Shown one piece after another: positions 8,369 to 17,640 of a stretch of 64,000 bases of DNA. The stretch's first letter is position 1. Every line of letters starts with the position of its first letter. The DNA lies in contig JABUFB010000007.1 in assembly GCA_013314775.1 (NCBI GenBank), positions 62,001-126,000 of the forward strand. The letters run 5' to 3'. Origin of the DNA: Armatimonadota bacterium (GTDB lineage Bacteria; Armatimonadota; Zipacnadia; Zipacnadales; JABUFB01). The notes beneath the pieces were generated by a model. That model saw nothing but the letters and a program-made list of their open reading frames with translations, made no database searches and was not told the origin of the DNA. The position numbers and the translations under genes are program-made.

Positions 8369-10120
8369 TCATTCGACCGACGTGGCGGCCTGGATGGTGA
8401 GCTTCCGCAGTTGGTTGCTGGTGTTGGTCAGTTTCCCGGACCCGTTGACCATGGTCAGGTGAACCCAGAATTCCCGGATGCCTTTCGCCCGGGGTTCAGC
8501 CGACAGGTCAAGCTGAAGCACGCCCTGGAAGCGGCGGTCGCCGGCACGCTCTTTGCCCTGGGTGGTGGCTTCGGCGATTACTTCGGACCCGTCCAGCGAG
8601 AACCCGAGTGTGTTGTGGCCGCCGTGACCGGCAAGCGCCAGGCAGTCCACCTCGACAGTGCTCACGTCCAGCGGTCTGTCGCTCACGAAATGCTGGCGGA
8701 TTCCTGCGCTAACCCCATAGCCTTCAATGCCATGGGTGGATAGCGCCCCGGGTTGCCAGACCAGGTTCTCGCCGCCGAAGGTCTCGCCAATATGCAGGTA
8801 CCGCTGGCTCTGGAAGTCATCCTGGTAGGTCACCTTCGCCGGGCCGCCGCCCACGGGGGCTTTCAGCAGGTTGTAAGCCTTCTCCTCGGGGCCGGCGAAG
8901 CTGCCGGTCACTTCGAGCAGATCCAGCGCAGGTGACGGCCCATCGCCGCCCTGCATCGACACACGCACCCACAGGTTCGAGCCCTTCATATCCGACAGCG
9001 CGCAGGACGGGCCGTTCCCGGAGTCGCTCTCAGTCCAGCTCCGGCCGTCCGCGGAGAGTGCAACGGCGAGCTTGCCCTGCCCCTCCGCTCGGACCTGCGG
9101 CACCGCGATCTGGAAGGGCGTCCACAAGTGGTAGATCAGCTCTGCCTTCCGGGCTTCCCCCGTCCCCTTGAGTCGCAGCGTTTTGTCTAGACTGGACCAC
9201 GACAGGTTCAGGAACCCGTGAATCGTGGCTCTGCGCAAGAAACCGTCGGTGGCGAAATCATCCATGAATGTGAACCTGCCGGTCTCATCGCCCGACACCT
9301 CCACGGGCCCGGCGTATGAGTGCTGCGCTGCCTCCTCCGGGAGCCGCGAAGCGTCCAGGCGGTGGCAGTCCTCGAAGGTGCGCAGCATCCAGCCGCGCCA
9401 CTTGGCCGCTTCCGGGTCATCGGTCTGCATGTACACATTCACGCTGCCCAGCGGTCCATGTACGCAGAAGTAGAAGACCGGGATGTTGAACTCGCGGCAG
9501 ACCCGTACCTGCTCCTGGGAGCACTGGAAGGAATTGATCCCGGGGGTGGCGTTGATGCAGGCGACCACGGGCTTATCGATGACAATAAACCGCATGAGAT
9601 GCTTGCGGAAGGTGTCGTAGTCCATGCCGTAGGCGTCAAGAATCCAGCCGTCTGCCTTCTGGTCACAGCGCGGCCCCATCGGCATGGAATACCACTGGTA
9701 CACCGGACCGTCATATTTCGCCTTCACGTGGTCATAGATGGCGTTGAGGTAGTCGAAGCCGCCCTGCCAGTCCACCTCTTCCTCATGCAGGAAGATGAGG
9801 TCCACCAGGGACAGGTCCAGGGCATCCAGGATGCGGTCGGTGTCGGCGAAAACTTCCTCCAGCGGCTTCTTGTGGCTCACGCGATCCCAGGTATACAGGC
9901 CGACCATCACGAACTGGCCGCGCTCGTGGGCATCGCGGACCCGTTTCGCGTAGCCTTCGGGGTTCTGGGTGGCCGCGAACTTGAAGTTGGTGAAGTCCAG
10001 GAACTCATAGTCGACCGCGTAGATGCCGACCTTCGAGAAGTCCAATCCCGGAGGCCCCTGCGCGAAGGCTGCGACACAGAGACAGACTGCGGCTGCGAGC
10101 ACCATCGATACGCGGTTCAT
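8369..10120 (-). CDS. Secreted TIM-barrel-like glycosidase-related protein with C-terminal beta domains
   Basis: A 583-residue protein with a signal peptide (MNRVSMVLAAAVCLCVAAFAQ). Residues about 25-290 alternate strands and helices like a glycoside-hydrolase barrel: VGIYAVDYEFLDF, FVMVGLYTWDRV, LVDLIFLHEEEVDW, GWILDAYGMDY, KPVVACINATPG. The acidic run LHEEEVDW is a candidate catalytic or binding site. Residues about 300-583 form two beta-sandwich-like parts, each starting with a DDF motif (FMDDFATDGF and YQDDFQSQRY), as in carbohydrate-binding modules. The start at 10120 is preferred over 10162 because it gives a clean signal peptide and GAGGG upstream. No family name is certain. It lies 29 bases after the UroD-like gene. 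Confidence 0.6.
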   Translation of the reverse strand: MNRVSMVLAAAVCLCVAAFAQGPPGLDFSKVGIYAVDYEFLDFTNFKFAATQNPEGYAKRVRDAHERGQFVMVGLYTWDRVSHKKPLEEVFADTDRILDALDLSLVDLIFLHEEEVDWQGGFDYLNAIYDHVKAKYDGPVYQWYSMPMGPRCDQKADGWILDAYGMDYDTFRKHLMRFIVIDKPVVACINATPGINSFQCSQEQVRVCREFNIPVFYFCVHGPLGSVNVYMQTDDPEAAKWRGWMLRTFEDCHRLDASRLPEEAAQHSYAGPVEVSGDETGRFTFMDDFATDGFLRRATIHGFLNLSWSSLDKTLRLKGTGEARKAELIYHLWTPFQIAVPQVRAEGQGKLAVALSADGRSWTESDSGNGPSCALSDMKGSNLWVRVSMQGGDGPSPALDLLEVTGSFAGPEEKAYNLLKAPVGGGPAKVTYQDDFQSQRYLHIGETFGGENLVWQPGALSTHGIEGYGVSAGIRQHFVSDRPLDVSTVEVDCLALAGHGGHNTLGFSLDGSEVIAEATTQGKERAGDRRFQGVLQLDLSAEPRAKGIREFWVHLTMVNGSGKLTNTSNQLRKLTIQAATSVE

Positions 10121-10149
10121 GAGGGTGTCCCTCGCTTTCCATGGATGGG

Positions 10150-11289
10150 TCAGTAGTCGCAAGTCTTCTCGTACTCATCCAGCATGGCCATGAAGTTATC
10201 GTATTTCGTGCCCCAGCCAATGCTATGGCTGGCGCCAAGGATCAGCCCGCCCCCGCGCTTTGCGGTCTCCATGGTATGGCGCACCTCGGCCCGCACGTCC
10301 TCAGGCGTGCCGCTGATGAGCACGTGCAGGTCCACGCCTCCCCAGGCCGCCACCCGGTTCCCGGTAGCCCGCTTGACGAAAGCCGGGTCCATGCCCGCCT
10401 GGGGCTGGAGGGACTGCAGGCAGTCGATCCCGGCATCGGCGAGGTCGTCGAGGATCGGGCGGTTGTCGCCGCAACTGTGCTGGAAGAAGTGCAAGCCGTG
10501 CTCATGGGCCGCCTGCGCATTGGCCCGGACAGCCGGTAAGAACAGCCTCCGGAAAGCCGCCGGGGACACGAAAGTGCCGGTGGTGTGGCCAAAGTCAGTG
10601 CCATTGAGGACCGCATGCCAGCCCCGGTTGCGCCAGAACTCCATGCGCTTGCGGCTGGCCGCGATACTGGACTGCACACAGGCCTCCACGGTCTCCGGGT
10701 GGTCGGCGATCTCCACCAGCCCGCGTTCCCAGCCGCCAAGCAGCGCCTGCTCGGTGGCCATAGGCATGTCGCCGATCAAGTAGCGGTCCGGTGGCAGCAG
10801 GGGCTGCACGGCATCGAGCACCTCATACACGGAATCATCAGGCGGGCCGACTTCCGGGTCTGCGGGGAACTGCTCCGGGCTGAACTCTCTCCTCCATTCG
10901 GTGGGGTCGTGCACCATGGAGATCTCATTGGTGACAGCCGAGAGCTTGTAAATGCGCCCCGCGCTGTCCTCCCAGGCATCGTCGGCTATCCTGCGCGGAC
11001 ATTCAGGTACATAGCCTTTCGGGGGCACCAGGGCCATCTTCGCGATGGGGATCACATCATAGATGTCCAGCTTCCGGTACAGCTCCGGGAGGTCCTGGAT
11101 GAGGCCCTCTACGACTTCATCGCGCCGACCTTCCCAGAAGGCGATCTGTGTGCGCACCTTATCGCGGATGTAAGTGGGTCTGCCCAGGACGCGCTCCGCG
11201 ATGTCGCAGTCGATGACGAACTCGCCGATAGGCACGCGGTCGGGCTCCTGGAACGCCAGTGCCATTCTGACGCGCTCGATGCTGTTCAT
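10150..11289 (-). CDS. Uroporphyrinogen decarboxylase (UroD)-family protein, methyltransferase-like
   Basis: A 379-residue member of the UroD superfamily, which includes haem-pathway decarboxylases and the corrinoid:coenzyme M or folate methyltransferases MtaA/MtbA. The segment FFQHSCGDNRPILDDL carries the His-x-Cys-Gly arrangement that binds zinc in the methyltransferase branch, followed by GIDCLQSLQPQAGMD and a GGVD strand. This argues for methyl transfer rather than haem synthesis. The ATG at 11289 has GGAGG five bases upstream; a 14-codon longer frame lacks such a site. It is the first gene of the seven-gene operon that also holds an MttB-family enzyme, its likely functional partner. Confidence 0.82.
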   Translation of the reverse strand: MNSIERVRMALAFQEPDRVPIGEFVIDCDIAERVLGRPTYIRDKVRTQIAFWEGRRDEVVEGLIQDLPELYRKLDIYDVIPIAKMALVPPKGYVPECPRRIADDAWEDSAGRIYKLSAVTNEISMVHDPTEWRREFSPEQFPADPEVGPPDDSVYEVLDAVQPLLPPDRYLIGDMPMATEQALLGGWERGLVEIADHPETVEACVQSSIAASRKRMEFWRNRGWHAVLNGTDFGHTTGTFVSPAAFRRLFLPAVRANAQAAHEHGLHFFQHSCGDNRPILDDLADAGIDCLQSLQPQAGMDPAFVKRATGNRVAAWGGVDLHVLISGTPEDVRAEVRHTMETAKRGGGLILGASHSIGWGTKYDNFMAMLDEYEKTCDY

Positions 11290-11407
11290 TGGGCCTCCAG
11301 TTGCCTGCGTATGATGACGGGAGGTTTCCACGTGCGGCTCAGAGAATCCTGTGAGCCCTGTTGAGTGAGACCTGTCCCGACGTCTCGCCGGTACGTGGAG
11401 GTGTGCC

Positions 11408-14284
11408 GTGGCCCTGCGTCTCCTGATTTGCGTGGTTGGAGCTTGCTATCTGACATTCTGCTGGGGAGAGCCGGTGGACCCGATGGATTCCTTCAACGTG
11501 CAGTGGGATTCGATGAGCGCGGATTCCTCGGGCTCAATGCCCTTGGGGAATGGGGATGTGGGCCTCAACGTGTGGGTGGAGCCGGGCGCCTTGTGCTTCT
11601 ACATCAGCAAGACCGACGCCTGGAGCGACAATGGCCGCCTGCTCAAGCTGGGCCGCGTGCGCATGGCACTGAACCCGGACCCCTTCGTGAACGGCGTCCC
11701 CTTCCGGCAGTCCCTTATTCTGCGCAAGGGTGCGGTGGAGATCAGCGCCGGGCCCGCGGGGAACACGATCTTCTTGCGGGTCTGGGTGGATGCGAACCGT
11801 CCTGTGGTTCTGGTCGAAGGCTCAGGCGACCAGCCCTTCACGATGTCCGCCGCAGTGGAGGTCTGGCGCACTGAACCCCGGGAGATCAAGGGCCGCGAGA
11901 TGTTCAGCGCCTACGGCATGACGGGTTCACCGGAGCCGGTGTTGGTGCGTCCGGATACCGTGCTGCAGGGCCAGGAGGACCGTGTGGTCTGGTTCCACCG
12001 CAACGAACATTCGGTCTGGCCGATGACCCTTGACCTGCAGGGCATGGGGGCGTGGAGGCAGCAGGCAACCGACCCTCTGCTCAACCGGACCTTCGGCGGC
12101 ATCATGCGCGGCGAAGGGCTGGTCAGTGACGGGCCGCAGAGGCTGGTCTCTGCAACGCCGGCGCGGGAGCAGACTCTGGAAATCGCGGTCCACACGGCAA
12201 TCACCGACACTGCCGAGGCGTGGCTATCGCAGGCGGAGGAGGTGTTGTCCGAGGCCGGGCAGATACCTGTCGATGGACGCCGCGCGGCCCACGAGCGGTG
12301 GTGGGATGAGTTCTGGGGCCGCAGTTGGATCCGCGTCTCGGGTCCGGCGCCATCGAGCCGCATGACCACCAATGACCTCCCACTTCGCATTGGGGCTGAC
12401 AGTGACGGCGCGAATCGGTTCCTGGGGCATATCCGCGAGGTTCGCATACTGGGCCGGGCGCTGACCGGTCGGGAGATCGCCGCGCTGGCTGCCGGGGAGC
12501 CGCTGGAGGACCGGTCCGGCCTGCTCATCGACTGGGCGCTGGATGGCCCATCCTGGCAGACCACCGCCGAAACCGCCCGGCTCGACCTGCCCGGGAAGAT
12601 CGTGGGGGATGTGGTGTTCGAGGACGCTGACGGCCTGCCCGCGGCGCGGTTCGATGGGAGTGGCTGGATCGAAGCGGCGGACTCGGATGCGCTGGACCTG
12701 ACCGATGCGGTAACCCTCGCGGCCTGGGTGCGTCCCGACGAGCTTTCTCAGGCGGGGGCGCGCATCATCGACAAGTCTCGCGCCGGGACCTCGAACGGTT
12801 ACCTGCTGGATACCTACCCCGGGAACTCGCTGCGGATGATCGTGGAGCCTAACACCGTGCGCCATGACGCGAAGCTTCCCGTGGGCAAGTGGTCGCACGT
12901 TGCCGCGACCTATGATAGCCGCACCGGAGAGCAGCGCCTGTACGTAGATGGCAGGCAGGTCGCTGCGGCGGACCTGTCCACGGGTGCGCATGAGATCACC
13001 CGCGGGTATGTGCTGCAGCGGTTCATCTCCGCCTGTGCGGGACGAGGCAGGTTCCCAATCAAGTTCAATGGGTCCCTGTTCACCGTGGACGCAGTGGAAG
13101 ACGGCCAGAAACTGGACGCCGACTACCGCCGCTGGGGTGGCCCGTACTGGTTCCAGAACACCCGCCTGGCCTACTGGCCCATGCTCGCTTCCGGCGACTT
13201 CGAGATGATGCTGCCGCTGTTCCGCATGTACATGGATGCCCTGCCCTTCGCCCGGGAACGCACGCGAGTCTATTTCGGGCATGGCGGGGCGTTTTTCCCG
13301 GAGACCATTACCTTCTTCGGGGCATACGCCAACGAGAACTACGGCTGGGACCGCACCGGCAAGCCGGTCTCCCACGTGGACAACACCTACATTCGCTACT
13401 ACTACTCCGGCGCTCTGGAACTGGTGGCGCTGATGCTGGAGTATCTCGATCACACCGGAGATGCTGCCTTCGCGCGGGAGATGCTGGCGCCTTTCGCGAC
13501 AGAGATTGTGGGTTTCTACGACCAGCATTACCCGCGTGACGCTGCCGGGAAGCTGCGCATCGAGCCCTCCCAGTCCCTTGAGACCTGGCAGAAGGCGAAC
13601 AACCCTCTGCCGCCGATTGCGGGGCTGCGATGGGTTCTGCCAAGACTGCTTGCCCTGCCGGAGGGCGCCTGCTCCGCAACGGTGCGCGGCGACTGGCAGC
13701 GTCTCCTGGGAGAGCTGCCGGAATTGCCGATGAAGGACGGGGTGGGTGGCCCGATCCTCGCAGGTGCTGAAGAGATACTGGAAGAGGCGCGCAACAGCGA
13801 AAACCCCGAACTATACGCGATCTTCCCCTACCGGCTGTTCGGAGTGGGGAAGCCGGGCCTGGAGATGGCAAGGCGCACTTTCGAGCAGCGGCGGGTCAAG
13901 GGCAGCCGGGGCTGGCAACAGGATGATACCCAGGCTGCCCTCCTGGGTCTGGCCCGAACGGCGCAGGAATTGATTTCGCAACGTTTTGCTCAGAAGGATC
14001 CCGGCAGCCGATTCCCCGCGTTCTGGGGCCCGAACTTTGACTGGGTGCCGGACCAGGACCACGGATCCAACGGGCTGATGGCCTTGCAGACCATGCTCTT
14101 GCAGACCGACGGCAGGCGCATCCTGCTTTTCCCAGCCTGGCCGAAGGACTGGGACGTCGATTTCCGCCTGCACGCACCGGGAAACACGGTGCTGGAAGGA
14201 AAGCTCGCAGGCGGAGAACTGCAAAGCCTGACCGTCACCCCTCCCGAACGACGGGTGGATGTCGAGGTGCTGGAGCCCCAGTAG
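11408..14284 (+). CDS. Secreted DUF5703-type glycoside hydrolase-like protein with inserted LamG module
   Basis: A 958-residue secreted protein (GTG start with GGAGGT upstream; signal peptide ending about residue 20). Residues about 25-300 form the DUF5703-type beta domain (GSMPLGNGDVGLNVWVEP; PFRQSLILRKGAVEI). Residues about 320-528 form a concanavalin/LamG-like lectin module inserted before the helical part; its C-terminal strands (LPLRIGADSDG, GHIREVRILGRALTGREI) come before its N-terminal strands (FDGSGWIEAADS, VTLAAWVRP, LYVDGRQVA), so it looks circularly permuted. Residues about 540-870 are an alpha/alpha-toroid (PYWFQNTRLAYWPML) as in GH95-like fucosidases, and a short beta domain ends the protein. 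It probably removes residues from plant or algal glycans outside the cytoplasm; the exact activity is unknown. Confidence 0.75.
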   Translation: MALRLLICVVGACYLTFCWGEPVDPMDSFNVQWDSMSADSSGSMPLGNGDVGLNVWVEPGALCFYISKTDAWSDNGRLLKLGRVRMALNPDPFVNGVPFRQSLILRKGAVEISAGPAGNTIFLRVWVDANRPVVLVEGSGDQPFTMSAAVEVWRTEPREIKGREMFSAYGMTGSPEPVLVRPDTVLQGQEDRVVWFHRNEHSVWPMTLDLQGMGAWRQQATDPLLNRTFGGIMRGEGLVSDGPQRLVSATPAREQTLEIAVHTAITDTAEAWLSQAEEVLSEAGQIPVDGRRAAHERWWDEFWGRSWIRVSGPAPSSRMTTNDLPLRIGADSDGANRFLGHIREVRILGRALTGREIAALAAGEPLEDRSGLLIDWALDGPSWQTTAETARLDLPGKIVGDVVFEDADGLPAARFDGSGWIEAADSDALDLTDAVTLAAWVRPDELSQAGARIIDKSRAGTSNGYLLDTYPGNSLRMIVEPNTVRHDAKLPVGKWSHVAATYDSRTGEQRLYVDGRQVAAADLSTGAHEITRGYVLQRFISACAGRGRFPIKFNGSLFTVDAVEDGQKLDADYRRWGGPYWFQNTRLAYWPMLASGDFEMMLPLFRMYMDALPFARERTRVYFGHGGAFFPETITFFGAYANENYGWDRTGKPVSHVDNTYIRYYYSGALELVALMLEYLDHTGDAAFAREMLAPFATEIVGFYDQHYPRDAAGKLRIEPSQSLETWQKANNPLPPIAGLRWVLPRLLALPEGACSATVRGDWQRLLGELPELPMKDGVGGPILAGAEEILEEARNSENPELYAIFPYRLFGVGKPGLEMARRTFEQRRVKGSRGWQQDDTQAALLGLARTAQELISQRFAQKDPGSRFPAFWGPNFDWVPDQDHGSNGLMALQTMLLQTDGRRILLFPAWPKDWDVDFRLHAPGNTVLEGKLAGGELQSLTVTPPERRVDVEVLEPQ

Positions 14285-14302
14285 ACGCTGTGGCTGAATA
14301 TT

Positions 14303-17300
14303 CTACGGGGCAAGAGTCACAGTGCCCCAGTTCTGCGGGCCTTCGAGGATCCGGCTTTTCGATGCCGGCCAGGCCGCGGACAGGCGATGCCCCAGTGGCG
14401 TCCCCTGCAAGGCCAGCGCGAGCTTCCACGAGTGGCCTGCCTGCGGCGGTCGGCCGATGGCTGTGGAGGGGATAAGCGCTTCGATGACGACGCCGGTGCT
14501 GTCCACTGCGACCGTGCCGGATATCCGGGCATCGTCGTAGATGGTGTTCGGGAGAGCGCCGCGTTTCCACTCGCCCGCGTATAGCCGCCAGCCCTGATCA
14601 GTCTGTGTCGGGGTGAGCCAGAACTGGTGGGAACTGTTCCCCCAGGCGGCCGCGGAGAAGTCGCAGTCGATGAAAACCTCAGCGCAGGTGAGGTCCCAGA
14701 AGTCCCTCGGGTCCCCTGTCTGCATATCCGCGGAGGGGATACGACAAGCCACAAGCAGGCCCTCGGGCGACCAGGCGAGGCGCGCTTCGAAGGGTGCGGT
14801 GAGGTCGGACCTCTCCAGGAAGCGGCCGTCCAGGGCAGGAATTGCGGCCCAGTCGGACAAGTCGCCGTCAAGCTTCAGTTCCGAAGCTTCGGGGACCGCC
14901 AGCCTTCCCGGCCGCAACCACACCACCTGCTTCAGCCCTCCGGCAAGCTCAACGGTGGCAGGCACCGGCTGATAGAGCCCTCCGGCGGCCTGGAAAGTGG
15001 CCTCCAGCGCGTTGCCCGGTCCCGGGGCGTCCACGAGGATGCGCCCGTGATCTTCAGCCACCGAGACGCCCACAATCTCCCGATGGGCTTTCAGATGCAG
15101 ACGCGACGCTTCCCCTGGCATGAAAGGCTCGCTCTCCGGCTTCACCGCCGGGAGTACGCGCAGTTGCGGATGCCAGACACGAGACCAGCCGTCGCCACTT
15201 ACCCGGGCGGTGATCGAGTAAAGACCCGGATCGGCGTCGGGCTTGCAGGTGAGCGTGGCGAGCGCCACGTCGCCTCTCCTGCTCCACTCGCCGGCAGTGC
15301 AGGGTCCGGCGACCTCAAGGGGTTCGGGAACCCCGCTGCCGGGCCTCAATTCAACGGTAATCTCCTCGCCGACCGACAGCAACAGGCTGGACGGCGATAG
15401 CCAATCCGCGCCCAGTTGCCCCTCCCAGCCAGCCGGGAGTGAGGCCAGGCTGAAGTACTGTACGGACGGGGTGATCCGTGCGGGGTGCACCGGATTGCCG
15501 AAGATATCCAGCGCAGGAACGCCCCGCAGTTCCGCGGGTACTGGGTACTCGGCGCGCACTGACCACGCAGCGGCGATCAGGGACCCGTCCGGACTGCGGA
15601 AGACCAGGCACCAGCGGTCCTGACCGATATCCACCGACCCGAGCAGCTCTGCGCGGGCAGTGAGCGCACTCACGGCGGCCAAAGCGGCACCCGCGGGACG
15701 GAGGGTCTGGGACAGGTCCAGCAGGCCGCAGGTCGCGAAGCGCCCGGGAAGGCCCTCGACGTCGCGGTCGTAGTACCAGAAAACCTTGTCCGTGCCACAC
15801 AGACGCGCGAGCAGGTATACGCGCGCAAGATAGAGGGCCTGCAGACGGTCCCCAACCGCCGGTCCCCGGGACGCATCCCAGCCCACTTCCGTGAGCCACG
15901 CCTGCTTCCCGGCTCCATGCGCCAGGCGGTTGATCCTGCGAAGTTGGTCCAGGAAGGTCATTCCCTGGTCGCGGTCCTCGCCACCCACATTGATGTCTCC
16001 AATCGCGATCTCGGGCGCGATTGTGCCGGTGTAATAGTGGTAGTTGACCACGTCGTACAGGTCGCGCTCCGGGGAGTCGAGTAGTGCGCGCTCATCGTCG
16101 TAGCGGATCCCTGCGGTGCCGTTGAGCACTACCCGGGCCTTGCCCGCATCCCTCAGGCCCTCGGCGGCATTGCGGATGAGATTGCGGTAATTGGACAGAT
16201 CGAACCTGCGGCCGGGGAAAGCGTACTCGGCCTCGTTATCCAGTTCCCAGTACGGGGCTTCCGGGAACGCTCTGGACAGTCGCGCGAATCCATCCCGGAT
16301 TGTCTGACCGTCCTCAATAAACGCGGTACCCTCGGCATTGCGGAAGGATCCCTGGGCGACGGGCAGGATCGTGATCCCGGCCGCGTCCGCCGCATCCCAG
16401 ACCGCCCGGAAGTCGAGACCGTTGCCGATGGGTGCGGTCTCGCCTTGCTTCAGCCAGCCCCAGGAGTAGTCCCGCGCCCAGTGAATGCCGCAGGCCGCGA
16501 GGATCGGCCACTTCGCTGCGAGGTGGGTGTTGACGCCAATGGAAGAGCCCAAACGCTGCACCGCATCCAGACGTGGCACGGCCAAGGTACGCACCAGGCG
16601 CTGCTCGCAGGCAGCGACGGGGGATTGCCCACCACGGGCCCAGAGTTCCAGGTGCACCGTCACCGGGCCAAAGCGCTCCATGGGGACGGGGATCTCGGTG
16701 CGCCACGAGCCGGCCAGCTTCACGGGGAGCGGCGCCGGTTCGCTCGGGAGGCCCTCCCAGGGAATCAACTTCATGCGGAGTTCGTAGGTCTCGACGCCGG
16801 TCTCCCAGGTGAAGGCCGAGACGTGGACCAGACCCGTGTTCCCGGTCACGAGGCCGCCCTCGCTCCCCGGCCGAGCCGAAAGCACCGGGGCGTCGGGCAG
16901 ATCGAGCAGTTGCTGGTCGGTGTCCACGGCGAGGGTCAGGCGAGAAATGAGAGTGGTCAGATTGTCCGGGCGACGATCGTCCCAGTTATGGAGTGTGATG
17001 GACTTGAGGGTCAGGGGTTGCTTCGCGGTATGAGGGACATCCACACCCAGCTTCTTCCAGCCGCCGAAGTCCAGCCTGCCCAGCCCGAGCTTCATGTCCT
17101 TGCCGTCGGCGTCGTCGAAGTGCACTTCCAGCGCATGGGCCGTCCCGGTTCCGCGCACCCACAGACTCACGCGCCGCACCGGGTACGGCACCGGCACGAA
17201 GGGTACCCCAGGTTCCAGCGAGAAGAAGCGGAACTCCTCGTCTCCCGGCCAGTTCACCGTGACCGCGAGGCTTCCGGTGTGCTCGACCGTGTCTGAAGCG

Positions 17301-17494
17301 ATAGGCTCCGGGCCATCCGGAACGACCATACAACTGCCCGGCGCCTTGTTCCAGGGCCCCGGCGACCACGCACCCGGAATATCGAGGTCTCCCACAACAC
17401 GGTAACCGAGAGCCGCACATGCGGGAAAACTCGCTGCTAGACAAAGGATCGTGAGCGCGAGGCCGGCCAGACTGGGTAAACGTGCGTGCGCCAT
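14303..17494 (-). CDS. Secreted clan GH-A glycoside hydrolase-like protein with C-terminal CBM9-like domain
   Basis: A 1063-residue secreted protein. The start at 17494 gives a signal peptide (about 1-25) and has GGGAGG just upstream; the open frame continues 170 codons further but in unlikely Arg/Pro-rich sequence. Residues about 30-300 are beta-rich. Residues about 315-650 look like a clan GH-A barrel: GVNTHLAAKWPI opens it, WELDNEAEYAF near 416 has the Asn-Glu pair of the acid/base site, and WLTEVGWD near 533 carries the candidate nucleophile Glu. The tail from about 870 (ELKLDGDLSDW ... CAEVFIDCDF) matches the CBM9 carbohydrate-binding fold. The gene is convergent with the DUF5703 gene, 18 bases apart. 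Substrate is unknown. Confidence 0.7.
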   Translation of the reverse strand: MAHARLPSLAGLALTILCLAASFPACAALGYRVVGDLDIPGAWSPGPWNKAPGSCMVVPDGPEPIASDTVEHTGSLAVTVNWPGDEEFRFFSLEPGVPFVPVPYPVRRVSLWVRGTGTAHALEVHFDDADGKDMKLGLGRLDFGGWKKLGVDVPHTAKQPLTLKSITLHNWDDRRPDNLTTLISRLTLAVDTDQQLLDLPDAPVLSARPGSEGGLVTGNTGLVHVSAFTWETGVETYELRMKLIPWEGLPSEPAPLPVKLAGSWRTEIPVPMERFGPVTVHLELWARGGQSPVAACEQRLVRTLAVPRLDAVQRLGSSIGVNTHLAAKWPILAACGIHWARDYSWGWLKQGETAPIGNGLDFRAVWDAADAAGITILPVAQGSFRNAEGTAFIEDGQTIRDGFARLSRAFPEAPYWELDNEAEYAFPGRRFDLSNYRNLIRNAAEGLRDAGKARVVLNGTAGIRYDDERALLDSPERDLYDVVNYHYYTGTIAPEIAIGDINVGGEDRDQGMTFLDQLRRINRLAHGAGKQAWLTEVGWDASRGPAVGDRLQALYLARVYLLARLCGTDKVFWYYDRDVEGLPGRFATCGLLDLSQTLRPAGAALAAVSALTARAELLGSVDIGQDRWCLVFRSPDGSLIAAAWSVRAEYPVPAELRGVPALDIFGNPVHPARITPSVQYFSLASLPAGWEGQLGADWLSPSSLLLSVGEEITVELRPGSGVPEPLEVAGPCTAGEWSRRGDVALATLTCKPDADPGLYSITARVSGDGWSRVWHPQLRVLPAVKPESEPFMPGEASRLHLKAHREIVGVSVAEDHGRILVDAPGPGNALEATFQAAGGLYQPVPATVELAGGLKQVVWLRPGRLAVPEASELKLDGDLSDWAAIPALDGRFLERSDLTAPFEARLAWSPEGLLVACRIPSADMQTGDPRDFWDLTCAEVFIDCDFSAAAWGNSSHQFWLTPTQTDQGWRLYAGEWKRGALPNTIYDDARISGTVAVDSTGVVIEALIPSTAIGRPPQAGHSWKLALALQGTPLGHRLSAAWPASKSRILEGPQNWGTVTLAP

Positions 17495-17575
17495 CCCTTG
17501 TACCTCCCGGCGGAGACGTGGATCCCTGACGCCCAGCGCAGTATAGCATATGTGAGGGAAGCGGCGTCTCCGGCC

Positions 17576-17604
17576 TTGCGAAGGGGCCTCAGGCCCCCTA
17601 TAAT
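17576..17604 (+). promoter_or_regulatory. Sigma70-type promoter for the 17641 gene
   Basis: TTGCGA at 17576-17581 and a perfect TATAAT at 17599-17604 are separated by 17 bases. Transcription would start near 17611, about 30 bases before the GTG of the YprB-type nuclease gene and the dehydrogenase cluster behind it. Confidence 0.65.
17583..17597. promoter_or_regulatory. Palindrome in promoter spacer (possible operator)
   Basis: GGGGCCT-C-AGGCCCC is a perfect 7-base inverted repeat with a one-base centre, lying exactly between the -35 and -10 boxes. A dimeric regulator bound here would block or remodel the promoter. The role is inferred from position only. Confidence 0.35.
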
Positions 17605-17640
17605 GACGACCGGCAAGCGAACAGACGTTCCTGTCTGAGG

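Noticed and set aside
10150-11289. A haem-pathway HemE
   Set aside because: The HSCGD-type motif and the operon context with an MttB-family gene fit methyltransferase relatives better, and no haem genes are near.
12224-13528. A 434-codon minus-strand frame inside the DUF5703 gene
   Set aside because: Antisense to a clear family member with a signal peptide; codon pattern is a by-product of GC-rich third positions.
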